A stretch of 64,000 nt of DNA from Streptosporangium carneum (GTDB lineage Bacteria > Actinomycetota > Actinomycetes > Streptosporangiales > Streptosporangiaceae). The stretch is taken from assembly GCF_027922005.1 (NCBI RefSeq), contig NZ_BSEV01000015.1, positions 1 to 64,000 of the forward strand, written 5' to 3'. Below the pieces are notes generated by a model. That model was not told the origin of the DNA. It made no database searches and saw nothing but the letters and a program-made list of their open reading frames with translations. This document shows, piece by piece, positions 9,225 through 17,904 of the stretch. A program made the position numbers and the translations under genes. Position 1 is the stretch's first letter. Each line of letters starts with the position of its first letter.

Positions 9225-9958
9225 CAGGTGCACGGGACGCCCTCCGCGGCCCGCCCGGGGGTTCCCCACGCCCTCGCCGTCACCCCGGCGGCGCCCGCGA
9301 CCGCCCCTGAGGGGGTTTCCGCCAGCTCACGGAAGAGCGCGGCGGCGGCGCGCACGGTGTGCAGGGCGCTGACCCCCACCGCGGTCTGCTGCTCCCTCGT
9401 CGGCCGGAGCCCGTCGAACAGCCGGTTCAGTTCCTCGCTGTGCCCGGGATCCAGCGCGGCGTGCCGCCACAGCGTGCGGAACGCCGCCCTCGGGTAGCCC
9501 GTGTTCCGCTCGATGTGCTCGAGGAGCCCGGGGGAGGGGGCGTTCCCCTCCAGCACCGCGACGTATCCGAGCAGGGCGACGGGGTGGTGGTGCAGGACCC
9601 AGTAGTACTGGGCTCCGACCAGGGCGGCGACCGAGGGGGGCGGGGTGCGGCCGAGCGACTCCCGCGCCGCCGGGTCGACCAGCGCCAGGTCCTCGAGCAG
9701 CCAGTCGTCGTGGCCCGCCTCCTCCACGGCGTGCCGGTCCAGGTATCCGGCCAGCCGGGGCTCGCCCAGCTCCGCGCACCTGGCGGAGGCCGCCAGCAGC
9801 AACGGCACCGAGGCCCTGATCACCATGTGGGTCGCGCACAGGTAGTCCCGATAACGCCCACGCGGATCGGGGGCACGCCACAGCAGGCCGCTCGCGTGTC
9901 GCAGCGCGTGGCCCGCCAGGTCGATCTTCGCCCGCAGGACGGTGCTGGGGGGTGTCAT
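9224..9958 (-). CDS. Haem-oxygenase-like (TENA/HDO-type) iron-containing redox enzyme
   Basis: 244 residues from the ATG at 9958, chosen because GGGAG lies about 8 nt upstream; the frame stays open further upstream. It is all-helical, with probable metal ligands in HAVEEAGHDDW and GHSEEL and a helix YLCATHMVIRASVPLL. This pattern fits the haem-oxygenase-like diiron oxidase/oxygenase superfamily, whose members perform oxidative cleavage, N-oxygenation or desaturation in natural-product pathways. It is the first gene of the left operon and is coupled to the radical SAM gene, so it probably acts on the same product. The exact reaction cannot be told from sequence. Confidence 0.7.
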   Translation of the reverse strand: MTPPSTVLRAKIDLAGHALRHASGLLWRAPDPRGRYRDYLCATHMVIRASVPLLLAASARCAELGEPRLAGYLDRHAVEEAGHDDWLLEDLALVDPAARESLGRTPPPSVAALVGAQYYWVLHHHPVALLGYVAVLEGNAPSPGLLEHIERNTGYPRAAFRTLWRHAALDPGHSEELNRLFDGLRPTREQQTAVGVSALHTVRAAAALFRELAETPSGAVAGAAGVTARAWGTPGRAAEGVPCT

Positions 9959-9992
9959 CACGCTCCCGTCGTCTGAACGAAGTGTCGGGGCG

Positions 9993-10087
9993 GCCGCTTT
10001 GATATCGGTTGAATCCCGGTATGTAAGCAGTTGGTGCCCCAGGCTGAGCGGCTCCTCTAACCGGATTCCAACCGCGATCAAAGCGGC
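9993..10087. promoter_or_regulatory. 28-bp imperfect inverted repeat in divergent promoter region
   Basis: Arms 9993-10020 and 10060-10087 are reverse complements at 23 of 28 positions (shared GCCGCTTTGAT and CGGTTG blocks) with a 39-nt spacer. They sit between the divergent oxidase operon (minus) and ABC exporter operon (plus). This is a strong candidate operator for a pathway regulator, possibly the SARP or LuxR protein encoded nearby. Confidence 0.65.
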
Positions 10088-10140
10088 GCTTAACCGGGCG
10101 CTCACACAATGAGCCCCACGCGCCGAAAGGGGTCCTGGAC

Positions 10141-11100
10141 ATGACGGATGTCGCGGTGGACACCGATGAACTACGCAAGACCTACGTGACCTCGTCCGGG
10201 GTGACCGAGGCGGTGGCCGGACTCACCCTCAGGGTCGGCAGGGGTGAGCTGTTCGGCCTCCTCGGACCGAACGGGGCGGGCAAGACGACGACCCTGGGCA
10301 TGCTCACCACCAGGATCGCCCCGACCGCGGGGACGGCCACGGTCGCGGGCGCCGACGTGGTGGGCGATCCCATCGCGGTCAAGCGCGCCATCGGCGTCGT
10401 GCCGCAGTACAACAACCTGGACCGGCAGCTGAGCGCCCTGGAGAACCTGGAGTTCAGCGGCCGCTACGCGGGGCTGGCGGCGCGGGCGGCCAGGAAGCGG
10501 GCCATGGAGCTGCTGGAGCTGTTCAACATGGAGGCCCGCGCCGGAGCGAAGATCAACGAGATGTCGGGCGGCCAGGCGCAGCGCGTGATGATCGCCAGGG
10601 CGCTGATGCGCCGCCCCGCCATCCTCTTCCTCGACGAGCCGACCTCGGGACTGGACCCGCAGACCCGGGTGAACCTCTGGGACGTCCTGCGGCGGATGCG
10701 CGCGGACGGCCAGACGATCGTCCTGTCGACCCATTACATGGAGGAGGCCGAGTCGCTCTGCGACAGGATCGCGATCATCGACCGCGGGACCGTCCTGGCC
10801 TGCGACGCGCTCGCCGCGCTCAAGGAGGCCACCCTCCTGGAGACGGTGCTGACCCTCACCTACGAGGAGGACGCGGACGCCGACAAGATCGTCACGCAGG
10901 TCAGGGGGCTGTCCGGTGTCACGAGCGCGGAGGCCTCCGGGCCGGGGCTGCGCGTGTTCACCCGGGCGCCCGAGGGCGTCCTGGCCGCCGTGGTGAGGGT
11001 GAGCCATGACGCAGGGCTCGCGCTGGCCGACGTCCGGGTCGTTCGTCCCAGCCTCGAAACCGTGTTTCTCAACCTGACCGGGCGGGAGTACAGAGAATGA
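10141..11100 (+). CDS. ABC transporter ATP-binding protein (DrrA-like, antibiotic-export type)
   Basis: 319 residues. All nucleotide-binding motifs are present: Walker A GPNGAGKTTT, signature MSGGQAQRVMIARAL, Walker B ILFLDEPTSGLD and the switch His in STHYMEE. The length and C-terminal extension match the DrrA/daunorubicin-resistance family, which pairs with ABC-2 permeases to export drugs or peptides. Its stop overlaps the permease start (ATGA at 11097). Placed between the two biosynthetic arms, it is the likely exporter of the pathway product. Confidence 0.93.
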   Translation: MTDVAVDTDELRKTYVTSSGVTEAVAGLTLRVGRGELFGLLGPNGAGKTTTLGMLTTRIAPTAGTATVAGADVVGDPIAVKRAIGVVPQYNNLDRQLSALENLEFSGRYAGLAARAARKRAMELLELFNMEARAGAKINEMSGGQAQRVMIARALMRRPAILFLDEPTSGLDPQTRVNLWDVLRRMRADGQTIVLSTHYMEEAESLCDRIAIIDRGTVLACDALAALKEATLLETVLTLTYEEDADADKIVTQVRGLSGVTSAEASGPGLRVFTRAPEGVLAAVVRVSHDAGLALADVRVVRPSLETVFLNLTGREYRE

Positions 11101-11942
11101 CGGCACCGACCATAGCGGCGTCTGGAGCGTTCCGCGGTTACGCGCACACCTTCACCGCGATGCTGGCCAGGGACATGCGGGTGATGCGGAGGGAACTGTT
11201 CTCCTTCCTGGCCCGCACCGTGCTCCAGCCCGTCCTGTTCATCTTCGTCTTCGCCGTCGTGCTGCCGAAGATCGGGTTCGGTGGGGGCCAGTCGTTCGAC
11301 GCGGGCGCGCGCGCCGAGACGTTCAGCACGATCCTGGTCCCCGGCCTCGTCGCCTCGGGCATGGTCATGCAGGGCGTCTTCGCCGTGACGACCCCGCTGG
11401 TGATGGAGCTGTCCTACACCCGCGAGATCGACGACAGGGTGCTGTCTCCCGTCCCCGTCTGGGTCGTCGCCGCCGAGAAGATCGTCTCAGGGGCGATCCA
11501 GTCACTGCTCGCCGCCGCAGCCGTCTTCCTCGCCGTGCTGTTCGTGCACGGCCCCGGAGAGGCCCCGGACATCGGCTTCGGGCGCTGGCCGCTGCTGATC
11601 GCCGTGCTCGTGCTGTCGGCGCTCCTGACCGCCGCCCTCGGCCTGTTCATCGGCACCGTGCTGCCGCCCCACCAGCTCAGCACCATGTTCGCCATCTTCA
11701 TCGTCCCGCTCATGATGCTCGGATGCGTCTACTACCCGTGGGCGGCGCTGGCGCCGCTGCGCTGGCTGCAGATCACCGTCCTGGCCAACCCCCTCGTCTA
11801 CGTGAGCGAGGGACTGCGGGGCGCGCTGAGCCCCGCGGTGCCCCACATGCCGGAGGTCGTGGTGCTCGCCGTGCTGGCCGGGGCGACGCTGGTCGTCGGC
11901 GCGCTCGCGCTGCGGACCTTCATCCGCCGCCTGGTGGGTTAG
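11097..11942 (+). CDS. ABC-2 type transporter permease (DrrB-like)
   Basis: 281 residues with about six hydrophobic membrane segments, including VLQPVLFIFVFAVVLP, SLLAAAAVFLAVLFV, LLIAVLVLSALLTAALGLFI and VLAVLAGATLVVGALAL. This is the ABC-2 membrane-domain fold that partners DrrA-type ATPases. It is translationally coupled to the ATPase gene upstream, and the LuxR-type regulator gene starts 2 nt after its stop. The product exported is unknown. Confidence 0.92.
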   Translation: MTAPTIAASGAFRGYAHTFTAMLARDMRVMRRELFSFLARTVLQPVLFIFVFAVVLPKIGFGGGQSFDAGARAETFSTILVPGLVASGMVMQGVFAVTTPLVMELSYTREIDDRVLSPVPVWVVAAEKIVSGAIQSLLAAAAVFLAVLFVHGPGEAPDIGFGRWPLLIAVLVLSALLTAALGLFIGTVLPPHQLSTMFAIFIVPLMMLGCVYYPWAALAPLRWLQITVLANPLVYVSEGLRGALSPAVPHMPEVVVLAVLAGATLVVGALALRTFIRRLVG

Positions 11943-11944
11943 GC

Positions 11945-14755
11945 GTGGGCGGCGCACTGCCAGGGAACTGGAGCGACTGGACCGGCGACCTCGTCGGACG
12001 CGACGCCGAACTCGCGGGACTGCGCGACCTTCTCGGCTCCGGCAGGCTCGTCACGCTGACCGGAGCGCCCGGCGTGGGCAAGACGCGTCTCGCGCACGCC
12101 TACGCCCGCGCGTGGGCCGCCGCCTACCCGGGCGGGATGTGGCTGCGCGACCTCGCCTGCGGAGAGGAGGGCCTGCGGCGGGTCGCCCCGGGCGCGGGAC
12201 CCGCGCTGCTCGTCCTCGACACCTGCGAGCGCCTCGCCGACGAGTGCGCCCTGGTCGTTCCCGCGCTGCTCGACGCCCACCCCGCGCTCGGAGTGCTCGC
12301 CACGAGCAGGGAGCCCCTCGGCGTTCCCGGCGAGGTGACCTGCCGCCTCGCGCCCCTGACGCTGCCGCAGGCCGCCCGCCTGTTCACCGAGCAGGCCGCC
12401 GCGCGGGGACGGCCCGCGACCCCCGAGACCGGGGCGGCGGTCGAGGAGATCTGCCGTCGTCTCGACGGCCTTCCGCTGGCCGTCGAGCTCGCCGCCGCCC
12501 GATCCATCATGCTGTCGCCGTGGCAGATAGCCGAACGCCTCGACGACCCCTTCCGGCTGCTGTCCGGCGGGAGCCGTACCGCCCACGCCAGGCACAGGTC
12601 GCTGGAGGCGGCCATCGCCTGGAGCCACGAGCAGCTGCCTGAGGACGAACGGCTGCTGCTGAGCAGGCTCGCCGTCTTCGAGGACGGGTTCGTCATCGAC
12701 GACGTCGAAGGAGTCTGCGCGGGCGGCGCGATCACCCGGGACGACGTCGTCGACCTGCTGTCACGGCTGGTGTCCAGATCCCTCGTCGAGTGCGACACCA
12801 CCGGCTCCGTGACCCGCTACAGGCTGCTGCGGATCGTCAGGGGCTACGTCAGGCACGGACCGCGCGCGGACGAGGGCGCGGGAGACGAAGCCTTTGGCGG
12901 TGCTCCCGGCAGCGCCTGTGACAGGGCCTCCGACGAGGTCAGGGCCGTACGGCTGCGGCACGCCGAGTACTACACGGCGCTGGCCGAGCGCGCGGCGCGA
13001 GCCGTCACCACCGGCGCGGCGGCGGCGCACCTCGAACGCGTCGAGGCGGGCTACGCCAACATGCGCGCGGTCCTGCGCTGGTGCACCTCGGGCGGACCGC
13101 CCACGATCGGGGCGCGCCTGGCGAGCGCCCTCGAGACCTACTGGATCGTCCGGGGACGCCTCCGGGAGGGGCGCGGCTGGCTCGCCTCGCTCACCGAGAC
13201 GGGCGGCGTGGCCCCCGGGCAGGTGCTGGCGGGGATGGCGTTGAGCACGGCCGTGCTCTCCTGCGCGCTGGGCGAGTTCGCCGACGCGGCGGTCGCCTGC
13301 AGGCAGGCCCTGGACATGTTCGGGGAACTGCGCGACGAGGCGGGGCAGACACGGGCGCTGGCGGTGCTGGCGGGCCTGAGGACGATGAGCGAGCCCGCCT
13401 CGGCCTGCCGTACCCTCACCGAGCTGGCCGCCAGAGGGACCGGGGCGATCGGGCACGCGTGGACCGGCTTCCCCCTCGTGCTGCTCGGCCACGCGCGCCT
13501 GGCCGCCGGAGACCTCGCGGGGGCCCGCGCGGCCGTGGAGCAGTGCGTGACGATCGGCCGCAGGCACGGCTCCGAGCTGAGCCTGGGGATGGGCCTGCTG
13601 GCGGTGGCGCGGGTGGCCGTCCACCAGGGCGCGTACGGCGAGGCGGAGAACGCGCTCGACCAGAGCATGGCCGTGGCACGGCGGATGGGCGACGTCTGGG
13701 GGAGCGCCGCAGCGCTCAGGGGACTGGGCGAGGTGGCCGCCTGCCGAGGGCGGTACGGCCAGGCCAGGCAGCTGCTCGCCCAGGCGGTCGAGACCGCCCG
13801 CGCCGTGGAGTCCCCGCTGCTGCTCGGCGACTGCCTCGACACCCTGGGCGGGGCGTTGCTCGACGTCGCCGAGTACGGGGCTGCCAGGGACGTCTTCTCC
13901 GAGGTCGTCGAGCTGGGCGAACGCACCGCCCCCCGGCTCGCGGCGATGGGGCTCGCCGGGCTCGGCGGCGCGATCCTCGGCGAGGGCAACGCCCGCGCCG
14001 CCCTCGCCTTCGCCGAGGAGGCCGTGGCACGCGCGCGCGAGACGGAGGACAGGCCGCTCACCCTGCGCTGCCTGTTCACGCTGGGCATGGTGGCCAGGGG
14101 CGGCGATCCGGCCCGCGCCGCCGCGGCCCACCACTCGGCGCTCAAGGCCGGCGCCGACATGGGCCTGCGCGCCAGGACCGCCGACTCGCTCGAGGCCGTC
14201 GCCGGCCTCGCGGTCGAGCAACGCCGCCACGAGCACGCGGCGCGGCTGTTCGGGGCCGCCCAGGCGCTGCGCGACCGGCTCGGCCTGCCCAGGCCGCCCG
14301 CCGTGACACGGCAGCACGAGGCGGACCTGGCCGAGGCGCGCGCCGCACTCGGCTCCGCGGGTTTCTCCGCGGCGTGGCAGGAGGGGGCGGGGCTCGAGGT
14401 GGACCAGGCGGTCACCTACGCGGGCAGGGGCAGGGGACCGCGCGGCCAGGGCGTCGGCTGGGCCGCGCTGACCAGGGCGGAGCGCCAGGTGGCGCTGCTC
14501 GCCTCGGACGGGCTGACCAACCGGGAGATAGGCGCCAAGCTCTTCGTCTCCCCGCGCACCGTGCAGGCACACCTGTCCAACGTCTTCGCCAAACTCGGCC
14601 TGTCCTCGCGCAGGGACCTGGCCCGAGAGTTCGACTCGCGGGCCAGATCCCTGCGCAGCCACGAGTCACCCGTCCCCGCGCAGCGCGACGACGCCGGAGG
14701 AGCAGAGGATCCTGAAGGCGGAGTCGCATTCCTGACGGGCCGGCTCGGTGGCTGA
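11945..14755 (+). CDS. LuxR-family regulator with N-terminal STAND/NB-ARC ATPase and TPR-like repeats
   Basis: 936 residues from the GTG at 11945, two bases after the permease stop; the frame is open upstream but overlaps the permease. Walker A is TGAPGVGKTRLAHAYA near residue 40, followed by LLVLDTCERLADE (Walker B) and LPLAVELAAARS. The middle ~400 residues are Ala-rich TPR-like helices. The C-terminus is a LuxR helix-turn-helix (LTRAERQVALLASDGLTNRE, then SPRTVQAHLSNVFAKLGL). It is a likely transcription activator co-expressed with the exporter. Its last 90 nt overlap the convergent B12-radical SAM gene. Confidence 0.9.
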   Translation: MGGALPGNWSDWTGDLVGRDAELAGLRDLLGSGRLVTLTGAPGVGKTRLAHAYARAWAAAYPGGMWLRDLACGEEGLRRVAPGAGPALLVLDTCERLADECALVVPALLDAHPALGVLATSREPLGVPGEVTCRLAPLTLPQAARLFTEQAAARGRPATPETGAAVEEICRRLDGLPLAVELAAARSIMLSPWQIAERLDDPFRLLSGGSRTAHARHRSLEAAIAWSHEQLPEDERLLLSRLAVFEDGFVIDDVEGVCAGGAITRDDVVDLLSRLVSRSLVECDTTGSVTRYRLLRIVRGYVRHGPRADEGAGDEAFGGAPGSACDRASDEVRAVRLRHAEYYTALAERAARAVTTGAAAAHLERVEAGYANMRAVLRWCTSGGPPTIGARLASALETYWIVRGRLREGRGWLASLTETGGVAPGQVLAGMALSTAVLSCALGEFADAAVACRQALDMFGELRDEAGQTRALAVLAGLRTMSEPASACRTLTELAARGTGAIGHAWTGFPLVLLGHARLAAGDLAGARAAVEQCVTIGRRHGSELSLGMGLLAVARVAVHQGAYGEAENALDQSMAVARRMGDVWGSAAALRGLGEVAACRGRYGQARQLLAQAVETARAVESPLLLGDCLDTLGGALLDVAEYGAARDVFSEVVELGERTAPRLAAMGLAGLGGAILGEGNARAALAFAEEAVARARETEDRPLTLRCLFTLGMVARGGDPARAAAAHHSALKAGADMGLRARTADSLEAVAGLAVEQRRHEHAARLFGAAQALRDRLGLPRPPAVTRQHEADLAEARAALGSAGFSAAWQEGAGLEVDQAVTYAGRGRGPRGQGVGWAALTRAERQVALLASDGLTNREIGAKLFVSPRTVQAHLSNVFAKLGLSSRRDLAREFDSRARSLRSHESPVPAQRDDAGGAEDPEGGVAFLTGRLGG

Positions 14756-16492
14756 GCCGGCCCGCGTCTTGTCCCGCCACTCGGCCACCGTGATTCCGGG
14801 CGCGGCCGCCTCGAAGGCGGCCATGATCAGCCCGCTCAGCGGGTAGCTCACGGCTCCGCCCCTGGGGAACAGGTAGCCGTGGCGCTCAGGGGGGAGCGCC
14901 TCGAGGCCCAGCGTGAAATCACGCAGCAGAAGGTGGATCGGGTGGTCGAACCAGTGGACCGCCTCCGGGGTGACGCACTCGACGAGCGCGTCGTCGGACA
15001 GGCGCGGCGGGTCCTGGGCGGTCGTGTCCCGCTGCGCCGCGACGGCCCTGTCCCAGGCGAGCCCGTCGAGCAGCAGACGGCTCGCCTGGGGAGGGAAGCC
15101 CGCCTCGATCAGCGGCCCCGGGTCGGGCCTCGCGCCGAGGTCGAGCCGTTCCGCCCAGGCCGCGACGTCGCAGCCGGGGACGGCGATGAGGCAGCGCAAC
15201 AGGGTCGGCGCCGCGTTCTGCAATGCCTCGACCCGTCCGGCGAACACCATGGCCCGCTGGTAGTCGTCGGTGTCGAACCCCCGTGAACGCACGACGAGCG
15301 GCGGCTGGAAGTCGAAGAACTCGATCCCGTACTCCTCGGCGTACTCGAAGAAGTCGGTGCCGGGGAAGGCCATCAGGGGGGCGAAGTGCACTCTGTCCAC
15401 GCCGCTGGCGTAGGCGAAGCGCACGCTCTGGCGGACCTTCTCCAGGTTGTCGCCCGGCATGCCGATGATGATGTCGGCGGCCAGACCGTAGTTGTGGTGG
15501 CGGCGGATGAGCGAGGCGGCCTGCGCGAACCGCCCGAGGTCGAACCTGCGCGCGGCCAGCTGGAGGGTGTCCGAGTCCGACGACTGGATGCCCAGCGTGA
15601 TCACCCGGCATCCGGCGCGGTTCATCGCCCGCACGTACTCGAGGTCGACGTGCTTGACGTCCGGGTAGACGTCCACGACCGTTCCCCGGTTGTGCGCGGC
15701 GATGATCTCGAAGATCTCCATCGCCCTGTGCCGGGAGATGCCCAGGTGCGCGTCGCACACCCGCAGGTTGGGGATGCGGGCGTCCAGCAGGTACGCCAGC
15801 TCCCGCTCTATCCGCTCCATGGGGAAGGCCCGCAGTTTGGGCGCGCTGTACAGGCAGAACCGGCACTTCTGACGGCATCCCCTGCCCGTCTCGTAGGCCA
15901 GGACGGCGCCGCTCCTGCGCCGCAGGATCGGCTCGAGGGGAAGCCTCTCCTCGGTGAAGACCAGCGGCAGCGTGGACAGGTCCACGTCCGGCGGGTCGTC
16001 GTTGTGCACGGGCTCGCCGTCGACCCGCCGGGTGAGTCCCCTGACGGAGCCGAGGTCGGCGTCCCTGGCCAGGTGCTCGAGCAGCTCCGAGTAGGTGTCC
16101 TCGGCCTCGCCGCGGAGCACGAGGTCCAGCCACGGGTACTCGCGCAGCAGGTGGGCGGCCATCCGCCGGGAGTTGGTCTGGGCGCCGCCCCACACGATGC
16201 GGCAGTGCGGCAGATGCCGCCTGACCATGCGCCCCATCCGCACGAACTCGTCATGGTTCCAGACGAACGCGGAGAAGGAGATCACGTCGGGCCGGTAGTC
16301 GAAGACCTTGGCCATGAAGGCGTTGTAGTGCCCGAGGTAGTCCTCGGTGAGGCTGCCCACGTCCTCGTGCAGCCAGACCCTGTGCTCGACCTCGGCCGGG
16401 GAGACCCGCTCCGCCACGACCGCCCGGATCAGCTCGACCCCGAGGGAGAACCCGTCGTCGTTGGAGTAGACAAGGACGGCTTTCATCGTCAT
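14666..16492 (-). CDS. Cobalamin-dependent radical SAM enzyme (B12-binding + radical SAM)
   Basis: 608 residues. The ATG at 16492 has GGGGAGG 5 nt upstream and overlaps the pyruvyltransferase stop. Residues ~1-160 form a B12-binding Rossmann-like domain (VISFSAFVWNH, IVWGGAQTNSRR), without a clear DxHxxG. The radical SAM motif is CRQKCRFC, near residue 205, followed by a full TIM-barrel (DIIIGMPGD). A ~200-residue C-terminal extension is unassigned and holds the pair DSAFRILCSSG near the end. B12-radical SAM enzymes often methylate unactivated carbons or rearrange rings. It is last in the right operon. Its 3' end overlaps the LuxR gene on the other strand. Confidence 0.88.
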   Translation of the reverse strand: MTMKAVLVYSNDDGFSLGVELIRAVVAERVSPAEVEHRVWLHEDVGSLTEDYLGHYNAFMAKVFDYRPDVISFSAFVWNHDEFVRMGRMVRRHLPHCRIVWGGAQTNSRRMAAHLLREYPWLDLVLRGEAEDTYSELLEHLARDADLGSVRGLTRRVDGEPVHNDDPPDVDLSTLPLVFTEERLPLEPILRRRSGAVLAYETGRGCRQKCRFCLYSAPKLRAFPMERIERELAYLLDARIPNLRVCDAHLGISRHRAMEIFEIIAAHNRGTVVDVYPDVKHVDLEYVRAMNRAGCRVITLGIQSSDSDTLQLAARRFDLGRFAQAASLIRRHHNYGLAADIIIGMPGDNLEKVRQSVRFAYASGVDRVHFAPLMAFPGTDFFEYAEEYGIEFFDFQPPLVVRSRGFDTDDYQRAMVFAGRVEALQNAAPTLLRCLIAVPGCDVAAWAERLDLGARPDPGPLIEAGFPPQASRLLLDGLAWDRAVAAQRDTTAQDPPRLSDDALVECVTPEAVHWFDHPIHLLLRDFTLGLEALPPERHGYLFPRGGAVSYPLSGLIMAAFEAAAPGITVAEWRDKTRAGSATEPARQECDSAFRILCSSGVVALRGDG

Positions 16493-17904
16493 GAGGACCT
16501 CCCCAGGGACACCCGCGTCCGGGTCGCCCGTGTCGCGTGGGCCGCGCGCAGCCCGTCGGCCAGCCGGTCGAAGGCGGCCGTCGCCCGCAGGTGCATGCCC
16601 AGATAGGCCTCCGCCTCGACCGGCTCCTCCGCGAGGGCCCGTTCCACGATCCCCATGAGGTCCTCGGTCGCGTCCGCGCCGCGGTAGGCCCAGTGGCGGT
16701 GCGCCATGCCGAGCTCGACGGTGAGCTCGTGCAGCTTGCTCGTGCCGTTGCGGCGGCTCCAGAACGGGTCGACCGCGACGAACGGGGTTCCGCCGCGCAG
16801 CGCGAGGATCGCGCTGTGGTAGCGGGAGACCAGCGCCAGGTCACAGCGGGCCAGAGCCTCGGCGAGCTCGTCCGCGCCGGTCGAGTCGGTCGATCCGAGC
16901 GCCAGGGTGCGGGCGCGCGGCACGGAGCGGGAGAACCTGGCGCCCGCCTCCTCGTCGCCGTAGATGTTGGGCACCGTGATGAACTCGATGTCGGCGACCG
17001 CGGCCAGCTCGATGAGCGTCAGTCCCAGCTCCGTGACGAACCCGAGCCTGTTCACGCCCTCGGCGGGGTCGGAGGCCTCGGCGAGCACCTGCTCGGGGGG
17101 CACGCACAGCGCGGGGTCGTGCGGGCAGCGCCCGGCGAGGTCGCGGCCGACGAGATGGGTGACCAGCTGGGTGGTCGGCCCCGGAGCGCCGACGGCGACG
17201 CCGATCAGCGGCCTGCGGCGGCGCGGCCTCCTCACGGGCAGCGGCGGCAGCGCGAAGGACGGGTCGGGGACGACGGGCGTCGCCGTCCCTCCGGCGGTCG
17301 CGTCCCCCCGGCCCGTCCCCGCGCCGGGGGGTGCGACGGCCCCGGTCGCCTCGTCCATCCTGCGGGCGGCCTCGGCGCTGCGCACCGTCAGGTGGTCGAG
17401 CCTCTCCCTGACCGATCCCAGGTAGCCGCGCCAGTGGTCGAGCCCCGCGGGGGGAGTGCCGTCCTGCAAGCCGATCCCGTGCCAGGCGACCCACACGTCG
17501 GGGTCGAACGCCCAGGGCGCGGGACCGAGACAGAACACCTGCATGATCGCGTGCCGGAACGGAGGGCCGCTCCACAGGCCGCCCGCCATCACGACCGCGT
17601 CGAACGACCCCGCCCCGGGCCAGCGGCCGTCCCGGTCGACCCAGAGCGGCACGGGGGCGGCCGTCGTGCCGGTGACGGCTCGCGCCGCCGCTCCGTTCGC
17701 CGTGCTCGCCCCGAGGCCCGCCGGGGCGTCGCCGGACGCACCCGGCGCGGCGCCCTGGGCGCTCCACGGGCAGAAGTGCGTGAAGGACGCGCCCGGCAGG
17801 CGGCGCGACAGCTCGGCCTCGGTCACGGCGGCGAGCAGCTTGTCGCCGACGTTCGGCAGGCTGCTCCCCGCCCAGATCGCGATCCGCTGGGACACCCGGC
17901 TCAC
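16489..17904 (-). CDS. Polysaccharide pyruvyl transferase-family protein
   Basis: 471 residues. The N-terminus SSLPNVGDKLLAAVTEAEL and the C-terminal SRYHSAILALRGGTPFVAVD are family-typical: the GD motif, and the RYH motif that contacts the phosphoenolpyruvate-type donor. CsaB/WcaK relatives add a pyruvyl ketal to sugars. Low-complexity stretches (residues ~60-80 and ~195-215) lengthen it relative to the usual ~350-400 aa. The GTG start overlaps the radical SAM stop, and its stop overlaps the B12-radical SAM start. With a sugar nucleotidyltransferase and a glycosyltransferase in the same operon, sugar pyruvylation of the product is plausible (inference). Confidence 0.8.
   Translation of the reverse strand: MSRVSQRIAIWAGSSLPNVGDKLLAAVTEAELSRRLPGASFTHFCPWSAQGAAPGASGDAPAGLGASTANGAAARAVTGTTAAPVPLWVDRDGRWPGAGSFDAVVMAGGLWSGPPFRHAIMQVFCLGPAPWAFDPDVWVAWHGIGLQDGTPPAGLDHWRGYLGSVRERLDHLTVRSAEAARRMDEATGAVAPPGAGTGRGDATAGGTATPVVPDPSFALPPLPVRRPRRRRPLIGVAVGAPGPTTQLVTHLVGRDLAGRCPHDPALCVPPEQVLAEASDPAEGVNRLGFVTELGLTLIELAAVADIEFITVPNIYGDEEAGARFSRSVPRARTLALGSTDSTGADELAEALARCDLALVSRYHSAILALRGGTPFVAVDPFWSRRNGTSKLHELTVELGMAHRHWAYRGADATEDLMGIVERALAEEPVEAEAYLGMHLRATAAFDRLADGLRAAHATRATRTRVSLGRSS

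Noticed and set aside
12761-14662. Long minus-strand open frame (633 codons) opposite the LuxR gene
   Set aside because: It has the Arg/Gly/Pro-rich composition of an antisense shadow in high-GC DNA, no domains and no ribosome-binding site; the plus strand has clear ATPase and HTH motifs.
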